Source: Microbacterium rhizomatis | GTDB lineage: Bacteria; Actinomycetota; Actinomycetes; Actinomycetales; Microbacteriaceae | NCBI RefSeq assembly: GCF_008710745.1 | Contig: NZ_VYSA01000001.1 | Coordinates: 1,612,001-1,676,000 of the forward strand | Length of the DNA: 64,000 nt | Direction: 5' to 3' | Shown here: positions 9,017 to 17,644 of the stretch, one piece after another | Layout: every line of letters starts with the position of its first letter | How positions within the stretch are numbered: the first letter of the stretch is position 1 | Position numbers and translations under genes: made by a program | Notes under the pieces: generated by a model | What the model saw: the letters and a program-made list of their open reading frames with translations, nothing else | Database searches by the model: none | Told to the model about the DNA's origin: nothing

Positions 9017-9030
9017 GGGCCATTGGTCCC
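9017..9030. promoter_or_regulatory. DosR-like box 1 (GGGCCATTGGTCCC)
   Basis: This 14-bp near-palindrome keeps the GGGnC....GnCCC layout of the mycobacterial DosR site. It lies between the divergent universal stress protein gene (62 bp to its ATG) and the bactofilin-like gene (191 bp), so it could serve either, but distance favours the stress protein unit. Confidence 0.6.
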
Positions 9031-9221
9031 ACCGGCCGCTCGCGGCTCCTCGCATCGCCCAGTCTCGACTCCGGACATCCCGGCACCGCCGGCGGGACGT
9101 TCGACCCTGTGGCCTCATGCGCGAGAGCAGCAGACTCCAGACGGCGGGCACCACCGCGGTGCGAGGGACATGCACGAGCGCTCGAGTCGTCGCGTCCTCC
9201 CGCCCTCACGAGAGGCTCGAA

Positions 9222-10340
9222 ATGAAGTTCGCGGCGCACACCCGACGGCTCATCGCTGCCGTTCTCGCGGCAGGGCTCCTGGCGCTCGGTGCGCCCCTCG
9301 GCGCATTCGCAGCCACCCCCGACGCCGCTCCTCCTCCCGGGAGCAACGGACCGCAGTTCTACAGCGGGACGTTCATCGATGTCTCAGGCGCCGTGCACGG
9401 CGACGTGTACGCGGCGGGCCAGACGGTGACGATCAGCGGCGACGTGACGGGCGACGTGATCGCGGCGGCACAGACCATCACGGTCACCGGCACCGTCGAC
9501 GGAAACGTTCGCCTTGCGGGGCAGGACGTCACGATCAGCGGCAAGGTCTCGCGCAGCGGGACGATCTTCGCTGCGAACGTGACCGTCGCCTCGACCGGAT
9601 CCCTCGGCGACGATCTCGTGAGCGCGAGCAGCGCGATGACGATCGCGGGAAAGATCGGCAGGGACCTCTTCGTGAGCGTCGGGCGCCTCGGGATCACCGG
9701 GTCGATCGGCGGGAATGTGACCTATACGAGCGACCAGAGTGCACAGATCTCGGACGGCGCGGTGAAGGGGACCGTCCAGCACATCGAGCCTCCGCAATCC
9801 CCCCGCATCCAGATCTCGCCGTGGCTGGTGATCCTGGGCTGGATCCTCGCGCTTCTGTACGCCCTCATCGCGCTGAGCCTGGTCACGGCACTCGCGGGGT
9901 GGCTCTTCCCCCGCGTGCTGGAGCGCGTGACCGATCACCTCCTGCCGTCGCCATGGCGGGCGCTGCTGGTGGGGTTCCTCGCATCCATCGCCGTCCCCGC
10001 CGTCCTCCTGTTCCTCGTCATCACGATCGTCGGTGCACCTCTCGCACTCGCCGGTCTCGTGGTGTGGATCGGCGCGGTGCTCGCGACGTTCGTCTACGGC
10101 GCCTACTACCTCGGACGCCTCGTGATCCGCGGCGCGCACCACCCCGTCGTGAAAGCGCTCGTCGGCGGCCTCATCCTCATCGTCGGTCTTCAGATCCCCT
10201 GGCTCAACATCCTGGTGCTCCTCGCCATGGTGTTCTTCGGACTCGGCGCACAGCTCCTGGAGCTCTACCGTCGGCGCCCCTGGGAGCGCACGGAGAAGAT
10301 GGTTGCCGTCACCCACGACGACTCGATGAGGACACCGTGA
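9222..10340 (+). CDS. Secreted/membrane protein with bactofilin-like repeat domain
   Basis: The 372-residue product starts with a signal peptide (MKFAAHTRRLIAAVLAAGLL, with an AFAA cleavage region near 29). A right-handed beta-helix-like stretch of short repeats follows (GAVHGDVYAAGQTVTISGDV, then TGDVIAAAQTITVTGTVDGN, about 50-180), as in bactofilin or polymer-forming domains. Four to five membrane helices fill about 190-355. Such proteins may scaffold envelope structures, but the role here is unknown. GAGAGG lies a few bases before the ATG. Its stop overlaps the start of the next small gene by four bases (GTGA). Confidence 0.8.
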   Translation: MKFAAHTRRLIAAVLAAGLLALGAPLGAFAATPDAAPPPGSNGPQFYSGTFIDVSGAVHGDVYAAGQTVTISGDVTGDVIAAAQTITVTGTVDGNVRLAGQDVTISGKVSRSGTIFAANVTVASTGSLGDDLVSASSAMTIAGKIGRDLFVSVGRLGITGSIGGNVTYTSDQSAQISDGAVKGTVQHIEPPQSPRIQISPWLVILGWILALLYALIALSLVTALAGWLFPRVLERVTDHLLPSPWRALLVGFLASIAVPAVLLFLVITIVGAPLALAGLVVWIGAVLATFVYGAYYLGRLVIRGAHHPVVKALVGGLILIVGLQIPWLNILVLLAMVFFGLGAQLLELYRRRPWERTEKMVAVTHDDSMRTP

Positions 10341-10543
10341 GCGAGAGCAGGCGAAGCGTGAAAGTCGTCGAGCAGGCGGCCGGTCCGTGGGGCTTCTTCT
10401 TCCTCCTGGCCTACATCGGTGCGGCGATCTACTTCATCTCGGTGTCGGACGGGCAATTCTGGAACGTCGTGGTCGGCCTGCTGCAAGCTGCCGTGTGGCC
10501 GGCCTACGTCATCTACCACCTGCTCGGCGCACTCGGGGTCTGA
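10337..10543 (+). CDS. Small two-helix membrane protein, 68 residues
   Basis: The frame starts at a GTG that overlaps the stop codon of the bactofilin-like gene (GTGA), so translational coupling is likely. The product has two hydrophobic segments, GFFFLLAYIGAAIYFISV and VVGLLQAAVWPAYVIYHLLG. No family is recognised. The tight overlap suggests a partner of the upstream membrane protein. Confidence 0.7.
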   Translation: MSESRRSVKVVEQAAGPWGFFFLLAYIGAAIYFISVSDGQFWNVVVGLLQAAVWPAYVIYHLLGALGV

Positions 10544-10580
10544 CGCACGGCCGCTCGCACGTCCGTCCGGACAGGCGAAT

Positions 10581-10594
10581 GTGACCTTCGGCCC
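10581..10594. promoter_or_regulatory. DosR-like box 2 (GTGACCTTCGGCCC)
   Basis: This site differs at one position from the local consensus GGGACCTTCGGCCC. It lies 65 bp before the ATG of the FMN-binding split-barrel gene at 10660. Confidence 0.6.
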
Positions 10595-10659
10595 TGTCTC
10601 CCACTCTCCGGCGGGTCGAGACTCTTCTTCGTGCAGTGGCGCACCGAAGGAGGAACACC

Positions 10660-11112
10660 ATGGATTCAACGCCTCGCCCGTTCGTCTGGACGCTCGATGA
10701 AGACGAGTGCTGGAATCTCCTTTCGCGCGGAGAGGTGGGGCGGCTCGCGGTGGCCGTGGACGGAAAGCCCGATATCTTCCCGGTGAACTACGTCGTCGAC
10801 GGGCCGCACGTGCTGTTCCGAACCGCGCCCGGCTCGAAGCTCGCGAACCTCGGAGTGAACCCCGCGGTCGCCTTCGAGGTCGAGGAGAACGACGGGACCT
10901 TCGCGGCCAGCGTCGTCCTGAGAGGGCATGCCCGGCGTCTTCAGCTGCAGCACGAGATCGACGCAGCGGATGCTCTGCCGCTCACGTCGTGGATCCCGAC
11001 GCTCAAGTACCGGTGGGTGAGGATCACCCCCGTCTCGCTGACCGGCCGGCGCTTCGAGCGCGGCCCGGAGCCCGAGCGCTACGTCACCTCGAGCAGGCCC
11101 GCTCCCGCGTGA
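10660..11112 (+). CDS. Pyridoxamine 5'-phosphate oxidase-like split-barrel protein (paralogue 1)
   Basis: This 150-residue protein belongs to the small PNPOx-like FMN/F420-binding split-barrel family. Diagnostic stretches are CWNLLSRGEVGRLAVAV, DIFPVNYVVDGPHVLFRTAP and SKLANLGVNPAVAFEVE. The ATG is preceded by AGGAGGAACACC. It is one of three paralogues in the island; the gene at 28961 is its closest match (shared WIPTLKYRWVR near the C-terminus). Members of this family occur in actinobacterial dormancy regulons, with cofactor and substrate mostly unknown. Its 3' end overlaps the convergent ppsA gene by 34 bp. Confidence 0.88.
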   Translation: MDSTPRPFVWTLDEDECWNLLSRGEVGRLAVAVDGKPDIFPVNYVVDGPHVLFRTAPGSKLANLGVNPAVAFEVEENDGTFAASVVLRGHARRLQLQHEIDAADALPLTSWIPTLKYRWVRITPVSLTGRRFERGPEPERYVTSSRPAPA

Positions 11113-13502
11113 CCGTTCTCGGCCTCGGTGGCCGGCTCGGCGAGCCGCATCCAGGTGGTGATCAGTGCGTCTGCGTTCAGCGAGATCGAGTCGATTCCGC
11201 GCGCGAGCAGCCAGCGGGCAAGATCGGGGTGATCGGACGGGCCCTGCCCGCAGATCCCCACGTACTTGCCTCGCCGTACGCACGCCCGTATCGCGCGATC
11301 GATGAGGTCGAGGACGGCAGGGTCGCGCTCGTCGAAGGCGCCCGCGACGAGCGCGGACTCGCGATCGACACCCAGCGTCAGCTGGGTCAGGTCGTTCGAG
11401 CCGATCGAGAACCCGTCGAAATGATCGAGGAACGCATCCGCGAGCAGCGCGTTGGAGGGGATCTCGCACATCATCACGATCTCGAGGCCGTTCTGGCCGC
11501 GCCGTAGGCCGTTGCGCGCGAGCAGATCGAGCGTCGCCGTGGCCTCGCCCACCGTGCGCACGAAGGGCACCATCACTTTGATGTTGGTGAACCCCATGTC
11601 GTCGCGGACGAATCGCAGCGCGTCGCATTCCATCCTGAAGCACTCCGCGAATGCCTCGGTCGTGTACCGCGCGGCACCGCGCCACCCGAGCATCGGGTTC
11701 TCCTCGTGCGGCTCGTATCCGGCTCCCCCGAGCAGGTCGATGTACTCGTTGGACTTGAAGTCGCTCATGCGGACGATGACCGGACGCGGCGCGAACGCCG
11801 CGGCGATCGTCGAGACGCCCTCCGCCAGTTTGCGCACGAAGAAGTCTCTGGGACTCGCGTAGGCGGCTGTTCTGAGCAGGACCGCGGACCTCAGAGGATC
11901 CGAAAGGCTGTCGACATCGAGAAGCGCCTGCGGGTGGATGCCGATCTCACGGCTCACGATGAACTCGATCCGCGCCAGCCCCACGCCCGCGCTGGGCATG
12001 CGCGCGACGCTGAAGGCCTGGTCGGGCGCGCCGACGTTGAGCATCAGATCCACCCCGATCTCGGGCATCCGATCTATCGCGGTCTCGTCGATCGCGAACT
12101 CGAGGGCTCCCCGGTAGACGAGCCCCTCATCGCCCTCCGCGCATGCGACGGTGACCGATTCACCGTTCTTCAGGTCGCGTGTGGCGGTCGTCGTGCCGAC
12201 CACGGCGGGGATGCCCAGCTCGCGGGCGATGATCGCCGCATGACAAGTCCGGCCGCCGCTGTCGGTGACGATCGCGGACGCCATCCTCATGATGGGTTCC
12301 CAGTCAGGATCCGTGCGCTCCGCAACAAGCACCTCGCCCGCCCGGAAGTCCGCCATCTTCGACGGATCGCTGAGCACACGCACGGTTCCGCTGCCGATGC
12401 GCTCGCCGACCGCTCGCCCGCGCGCGAGCACATCGCCGCGCTCTTCCAGCCGGTAGCGCGTCACGACGTTGTCGGACGACGCGCGCGATGCGACGGTCTC
12501 CGGTCGGGCCTGCACGATGTAGAGCAGTGCGTTCCCCCCATCCAATGCCCACTCGATGTCCATGGGTCGCCCGTAGTGCGACTCGATGACGAGGGCACTG
12601 CGCGCCAGCTCCTCGACGTGGGCATCGGTCAGGCTGAAGCGAGCACCCTCGGATGCCGGAACCTCTTCCAACGCGGTGGTCGCACCCGACGGGCTCATGG
12701 CCGCGAACCGGAGCGCTGTGCTCTTCGTCCCCAGCTTCCGCCGCAGGATCGCCGGCCGCCCAGCCCGCAGGCAGGGCTTCGAGACGTAGAACTCGTCGGG
12801 ATTCGTCGTTCCCTGCACGATCGTCTCACCGAGCCCGTACACGCTGGTGACCAGCACGACCCCGTCGAAACCCGTCTCGGTGTCGAGGGTGAACATCACT
12901 CCCGATGACCCGATGTCGGAGCGGACCATGCGCTGTACACCCGCCGAGATCGCGACATGATCCGCGCTCATCCCCTGCTCTGCGCGATAGACGATCGCCC
13001 GGTCGGTGTACAGCGACGCGAAGACGTCCTTCACTGCGCGGACGACGTCGTCGGCACCTGAGATGTGCAGGAAGGTCTCCTGCTGTCCCGCGAACGACGC
13101 ATCAGGCAGGTCTTCCGCCGTCGCCGACGACCTGACCGCCCAGGTGACCTGGTCGGGGTGGTCCTCTCGCGCCAGCAGCTCCTCACAGGCGTCCCGGATG
13201 TCTCGGACGAGGTCATCCGCGAGGCCCTGGGCCTCGATCCACCCACGCACCCGCGCGCCCGTGGTCGCGAGCCGGGTGACGTCGGAGACGTCCAGGGCGG
13301 CAACGGCGGCATCGATCCGGGCGCCGAGGCCGTCCTGCTCGAGGAACGCACGGAACGCCGTGGCCGTCGTCGCGAAACCATCGGGGACCCGGACGCCTCG
13401 GCCCGCGAGCTGCGAGACCATCTCGCCGAGCGATGCGTTCTTGCCTCCGACTTCGGGTAGATCCGACATGCGGATATCGCGGAACCTGAGAACGTTACTC
13501 AT
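11079..13502 (-). CDS. ppsA: Phosphoenolpyruvate synthase (pyruvate, water dikinase)
   Basis: PpsA converts pyruvate and ATP into phosphoenolpyruvate, AMP and phosphate, feeding gluconeogenesis. The 807-residue protein has the usual order: an N-terminal ATP-grasp domain (GGKNASLGEM, WAVRSSATAEDLPDASFAGQ), the phosphohistidine domain with TDSGGRTCHAAIIARELGIP (His421, the same number as in E. coli PpsA), and the PEP-binding barrel (ENPMLGWRGAARY, FSIGSNDLTQLTLGVDRES). The ATG at 13502 follows AAGGAGTCCCCC. It starts 14 bp after the alcohol dehydrogenase stop, so the two form an operon driven from the region with the boxes at 14767-14806. The last 34 bp overlap a convergent gene. Confidence 0.95.
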   Translation of the reverse strand: MSNVLRFRDIRMSDLPEVGGKNASLGEMVSQLAGRGVRVPDGFATTATAFRAFLEQDGLGARIDAAVAALDVSDVTRLATTGARVRGWIEAQGLADDLVRDIRDACEELLAREDHPDQVTWAVRSSATAEDLPDASFAGQQETFLHISGADDVVRAVKDVFASLYTDRAIVYRAEQGMSADHVAISAGVQRMVRSDIGSSGVMFTLDTETGFDGVVLVTSVYGLGETIVQGTTNPDEFYVSKPCLRAGRPAILRRKLGTKSTALRFAAMSPSGATTALEEVPASEGARFSLTDAHVEELARSALVIESHYGRPMDIEWALDGGNALLYIVQARPETVASRASSDNVVTRYRLEERGDVLARGRAVGERIGSGTVRVLSDPSKMADFRAGEVLVAERTDPDWEPIMRMASAIVTDSGGRTCHAAIIARELGIPAVVGTTTATRDLKNGESVTVACAEGDEGLVYRGALEFAIDETAIDRMPEIGVDLMLNVGAPDQAFSVARMPSAGVGLARIEFIVSREIGIHPQALLDVDSLSDPLRSAVLLRTAAYASPRDFFVRKLAEGVSTIAAAFAPRPVIVRMSDFKSNEYIDLLGGAGYEPHEENPMLGWRGAARYTTEAFAECFRMECDALRFVRDDMGFTNIKVMVPFVRTVGEATATLDLLARNGLRRGQNGLEIVMMCEIPSNALLADAFLDHFDGFSIGSNDLTQLTLGVDRESALVAGAFDERDPAVLDLIDRAIRACVRRGKYVGICGQGPSDHPDLARWLLARGIDSISLNADALITTWMRLAEPATEAENGHAGAGLLEVT

Positions 13503-13516
13503 GGGGGACTCCTTGA

Positions 13517-14566
13517 TCACTTCGGCCCGATCGCGACGACGAGTGAGCCCGCGGAACGGCCGGCTCTGAGGTCCTCGAGCGCGTCGGCGGCGTGTTCGAA
13601 CGAATAGGTCGTGGTGGATGCGGCGATGCCGAGCGCTGCGGCGACGCGGAGGAATTCGGCCCCGTCTGCCCGCGTGTTCGCGGTGACCGTGCGCAGGTCG
13701 CGTTCATGGAAGAGGTTGTGCGCGTACGACATCGCGGGTATGTCGCTCATGTGGATGCCGGCCAGCACGACGGTTCCGCCCCGGACCGTCGCCTGGAGCG
13801 CAAGCGGGACGAGCTCACCCGCAGGAGCGAAGACGATCGCGCTGTCCAAGACGACGGGGGGCCGATCGGCCGCCTCTCCCACGAAGGATGCCCCTGCGCG
13901 GCGCGCCAGCTCGCGGTTGCGTTCCCCCCGCGTCATCACGAACACGTCCGCGCCTTGCGCCATGGCGACTTGGGCGGTGAGGTGAGCGCTCGAGCCGTAT
14001 CCGTAGATGCCGAGCCGTCCTGCCACCGGCAGGTGCGCACGGGTCAGTGCGCGGTATCCGATGATCCCCGCGCACAGCAACGGCGCGACGGCCACAGGGT
14101 CGGCATCGGCGGGGAGCACGTACGCGAATGCTTCTGCGACGGTCGCGTACTCCGCGAACCCGCCGTGCGCATCCCACCCGGTGTACTCCGACGATGGGCA
14201 CAGATTCTCCTGCCCGGCCCGGCACCAGCGACACGTGCCGCACGTGTGTCGAAGCCACGCGATACCCACCCGGTCCCCGATCCGCAGTTCGCGCACCGCC
14301 CGCCCTGTCTCTGCGACGATCCCCACCACCTGATGGCCAGGGGTGACGCGATCCAGATGGACGGGGAGTTCCCGGTCGACCACATGCAGGTCCGTGCGGC
14401 AGGCTCCACAGGCCTCGACCCGCACCAGCACCTCGTCGTCCAAAGGTGTGGGAACGGGCCGTTCGATGAGCTCCATCACGCCGGGGACGGATGCTGTCGC
14501 CCACGCGCGCATCATCCCCCTGTCGGTATCGCGCGCTCCCGTGAGCGACGCCGCCACCGGGATCAT
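13517..14566 (-). CDS. Zinc-dependent alcohol dehydrogenase
   Basis: This is a medium-chain alcohol dehydrogenase of 349 residues that interconverts alcohols and aldehydes with NAD(P). The catalytic zinc ligand lies in EACGACRTDLH (Cys56) and His78 lies in TPGHQVVG. The structural zinc cysteines 109, 112, 115 and 123 are in HTCGTCRWCRAGQENLC. The nucleotide-binding loop is GRLGIYGYGSSAHLTAQVA. The start at 14566 overlaps the stop of a 40-residue upstream frame (ATGA), implying coupling; an internal MMRAW at residue 18 is a possible later start. It is cotranscribed with ppsA. Zinc alcohol dehydrogenases of this type recur in actinobacterial stress islands. Confidence 0.92.
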   Translation of the reverse strand: MIPVAASLTGARDTDRGMMRAWATASVPGVMELIERPVPTPLDDEVLVRVEACGACRTDLHVVDRELPVHLDRVTPGHQVVGIVAETGRAVRELRIGDRVGIAWLRHTCGTCRWCRAGQENLCPSSEYTGWDAHGGFAEYATVAEAFAYVLPADADPVAVAPLLCAGIIGYRALTRAHLPVAGRLGIYGYGSSAHLTAQVAMAQGADVFVMTRGERNRELARRAGASFVGEAADRPPVVLDSAIVFAPAGELVPLALQATVRGGTVVLAGIHMSDIPAMSYAHNLFHERDLRTVTANTRADGAEFLRVAAALGIAASTTTYSFEHAADALEDLRAGRSAGSLVVAIGPK

Positions 14567-14685
14567 GGGGTGGCCGGCTTCGCCGCGACGAGCTCCGAGA
14601 TGTCGATCGGCTGGGTCGGAGGAAGCGCGAGATCGGACGGGAGGACGACGGGCGGTTCGAGCGAAGTGGTGGTGACGGCGGCCAT
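14563..14685 (-). CDS. Small 40-residue protein leading the adh-ppsA operon
   Basis: The frame begins MAAVTTTSLEPPVVLPSDLA and ends with a TGA that overlaps the alcohol dehydrogenase ATG (ATGA). AGGAG lies eight bases before its own ATG, whereas the dehydrogenase has no clear Shine-Dalgarno site of its own. This arrangement argues for a translated leader peptide or small subunit coupled to the dehydrogenase. The product is proline- and hydrophobic-residue-rich, with no helix-forming segment and no recognised family. Two DosR-like boxes lie 81-121 bp upstream. Confidence 0.6.
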   Translation of the reverse strand: MAAVTTTSLEPPVVLPSDLALPPTQPIDISELVAAKPATP

Positions 14686-14766
14686 TGCGATGCTCCTGCT
14701 TCCTCGCCGGGGTCCGGCTGTCCGGATGTTCAGCTCGATCCTTCAGTCCCCCGCATCCCGTGCGCA

Positions 14767-14780
14767 GGGCCGAAGGTCCC
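14767..14780. promoter_or_regulatory. DosR-like box 3 (GGGCCGAAGGTCCC)
   Basis: Read on the minus strand this is GGGACCTTCGGCCC, exactly the local consensus. It lies 81 bp from the 40-residue leader ATG on the minus strand and 100 bp from the mgtA-type ATG on the plus strand. Confidence 0.65.
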
Positions 14781-14792
14781 GCGCCCCGCCGA

Positions 14793-14806
14793 GGGTCGAA
14801 GGTCCT
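14793..14806. promoter_or_regulatory. DosR-like box 4 (GGGTCGAAGGTCCT)
   Basis: A second copy of the motif, 26 bp from box 3 centre to centre, in the same divergent intergenic region and 74 bp from the mgtA-type start. Paired boxes are common at strongly regulated DosR promoters. Confidence 0.6.
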
Positions 14807-14880
14807 GACGGCGGGCGGAGACCTCCGGCTAGGAAGGACGAGACGGCTCGGATGCGCCAGAAGCGAAGCGACGGGGGGCG

Positions 14881-17548
14881 ATGGACGACCGGATGCTGGC
14901 AGCGGCGGGTACGCCCGCCGCCGACGCGCTGCGGACGGCCGCAACGCAGGACATCGACACCGTGCTTGCGACGGTGCGATCCCACGCGAATGGCCTCACT
15001 TCCGGCGAGGCGGCGGCCCGCCTCGCCGAGACCGGCGCGAACGTGCTGCGCGTCCACCGCGCACGGCCGTGGCCGGTGCTCGGCCGGCAGCTGAAGAGTC
15101 CGATCCTCATCCTGCTGTTCGTCACCGCCGGGGTGTCGCTGTTCCTCGGCGAATCGGCGAACGCGATCATCATCGGCGTCATCCTGGTGGCGAGCGTCGG
15201 GCTCGGCTTCGTCAATGAGTTCCGGGCGGAGCGTGCCGCGGACGCGCTGCACGACCAGCTTCGTCACACGGCGGTGGTGGTGCGCGACGGGATCCCCTCC
15301 GACGTGGACGTGAGCGAGATCGTCGCAGGCGACATCGTTCACCTCTCCGTAGGCGAAGTGATCCCGGCGGACATGCGGTTGCTCTCGGCCCGCAATCTGT
15401 CGTGCGACGAGGGGATCGTGACCGGCGAATCCTTCCCGGCGGCCAAGTCGATGGCACCGGCCGAGGCCGACCCCGAGATCGGCGCCCTGACCTCCTGCGT
15501 ACTGATGGGGACCGTCGTGCAGTCCGGGAGCGGGGCAGCGGTCGTGATGGCGACCGGTGCCGACACCGAGTTCGGCAAGATCGCAATCGGGCTGTCCGCG
15601 CAGCAGCCGCAGACCGAGTTCCAGCGCGGGCTCGGGAGGTTCTCCGTGCTTCTTCTCGAAGTCGCCCTGATCCTCTGCACTGCGATCTTCGTCGCCAACG
15701 TCCTGTTGCAGCGTCCGGTGCTGGACTCCCTGCTCTTCTCCCTGGCCATCGCTGTCGGCATCACTCCGCAGCTGCTCCCCGCGATCGTCAGCGCGAGCCT
15801 GGCCACGGGGTCGCGGGAACTCGCCGAGCGCCGCGTGCTGGTCAAGCGACTCGTGTGCATCGAAGACCTGGGAGACATGGACATCCTCGTCACCGACAAG
15901 ACCGGCACCCTCACGGAGGGTCGCATCAGCTTCACCACGGCGCTGCCGGTGGGCCCGGCCGCCGCGGCGGATCGTGTGCTCCTGCTCGGCCTCCTCTCCA
16001 CCGAGACCGATTATCAGAATGACCGAGACCGATTATCAGAATGCGCCCGAAAAGGTCACCGGCCTGAACGCGCTGGACGCGGCCCTCTGGCGCGCCGCGC
16101 GAGCGCCGGCAGTCCACCCCGACCTGTATCGGCGAATCGACATCGTGCCGTTCGACCATGAGAGGCGCAGGACGACCGCCCTGGTCGACACGCCGGACAA
16201 CGCACGCCTCCTGGTCACCAAGGGCGCGCCGGAGGACGTCCTGGCAGCCTGTTCGGACGTCTCGGACGCCGCTCGGGAGATGCTCGCCGCGGAGTACGCG
16301 ACGGGCGCCCGAATCGTCGCCGTTGCGACCAAGCCCGCCACCGGCGTGCAGCGTCTGGCGCCCAGCGACGAAGAGGGCATGACGCTGGCGGGCTTCCTCG
16401 TCTTCCTCGACCGTCCCAAGGCCGATGCCCGCGCCTCACTCGCCCGGCTCGCCCAGCTGGGCGTCGCCGTGAAGGTCGCCACCGGCGACAACGCCGCTGT
16501 CGCCGAGAAGGTCTTCGCAGACCTCGGCGTCACCTCCGGAGGGACCCTCACCGGAACGGACATCAGCGCGCTGAGTGACGACGAGCTGCGCGAGCGGAGC
16601 GTTGGAGCGTCCATCTTCGCGCGCGTCTCTCCCGAGCAGAAGGCGCGGATCATCCGCATTCTCCGTCAGAAAGGGCGCTCCGTCGGATTCCTCGGGGACG
16701 GGGTCAATGACGCGCTCGCCCTTCACCAGGCCGACATCGGGATCTCCGTGGAATCCGCCGCGGACGTGGCAAAAGACGCCGCCGACGTCCTCCTCCTGGA
16801 CAAGGATCTGGGCGTACTCGCCGACGGGGTCACCGAAGGGCGGCGCATCTTCGCGAACACGATCAAGTACGTGCTGATGGGCACGTCGAGCAACTTCGGG
16901 AACATGTTCAGCGCGTCCGTCGCCTCGGTGATCCTCCCGTTCCTCCCGATGCTGCCCGGCCAGATCCTGCTGAACAATCTGCTCTACGACACCGGGCAGC
17001 TCGCCATCCCCGGTGATCACGTCGACCCGGAGCAGCTGGAAAGGCCGTCGCACTGGGACATCGGCTACATCCGTCGCTTCATGCTGCTCTTCGGACCGAT
17101 CAGCTCGCTCTTCGACTTCGCCACCTTCGGGCTGATGCTGTTCGTGTTCCATGCCGTCGAGGGGGAGTTCCAGGCCGGATGGTTCATCGAATCCATCGCG
17201 ACCCAGACCCTCATCATCTTCGCGATCCGCACACGGCGCGTGCCGTTCTTCCGCAGCCGGCCGTCCGTCGGACTCATTCTCGCGTCGCTGTGGGTCGTCG
17301 CACTCGGGGTCTGGTTGCCCTACTCCCCCGCCTCCGGGTTCCTCGGCTTCGAGCCGCTCCCCGCGCCCTTCTTCCTGGCTCTTGTCGGCATGGTCGTCGT
17401 CTATCTGGTCTGCGTGGAGGGTGCCAAGACGTGGTTCTTCCGCACTCTCGCGCCGCGGGCGCCGGCGGCGCCGCGGCGCACGCGCGGCTACCCGCACCGG
17501 GTACACCGCCGCTCGTCGCGCTTCGCCGAGCGCACCACCCCTGGCTGA
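14881..17548 (+). pseudogene. mgtA: MgtA-type P-type ATPase, frame broken by a 22-bp tandem duplication
   Basis: MgtA-type (P3B) ATPases import Mg2+ using ATP. The first frame carries the actuator motif TGES (181-184) and TDKTGTLTEG with phosphorylated Asp339. The second holds GDGVNDALALHQADIGISVE and the family-typical NNLLYDTGQLAIPGDHVD. At 16000-16043 a perfect 22-bp duplication shifts the frame; the first frame then ends at a TGA at 16161. Removing one copy restores one frame of 881 residues, the usual MgtA length. The duplication also creates an ATG (16019) in frame with the C-terminal 509 residues. Unless a split protein works, the gene is inactive, phase-variable or misassembled. It begins at 14881 with a GGGGGG element upstream. 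Confidence 0.85.
16000..16043 (+). repeat. Perfect 22-bp tandem duplication inside the mgtA-type gene
   Basis: The unit begins ACCGAGACCGATTATC and occupies 16000-16021 and, identically, 16022-16043. Because 22 is not a multiple of three it causes a +1 frameshift at about codon 374-388, within the loop after the phosphorylation site. Exact identity of the copies suggests a very recent event. Confidence 0.95.
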
Positions 17549-17553
17549 ACCCC

Positions 17554-17567
17554 AGGACCTTCGGCCC
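17554..17567. promoter_or_regulatory. DosR-like box 5 (AGGACCTTCGGCCC)
   Basis: One mismatch to the local consensus. The box lies 77 bp before the ATG of the tandem universal stress protein at 17645 and directly after the mgtA-type stop. Confidence 0.6.
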
Positions 17568-17644
17568 TGTTCGGCGACGACCGCACCCGCCTAGCGTCGA
17601 AGCGTCCGAGAGCGCGCAGCGCGCCGGTAGGGAAGGGGCAGGAC

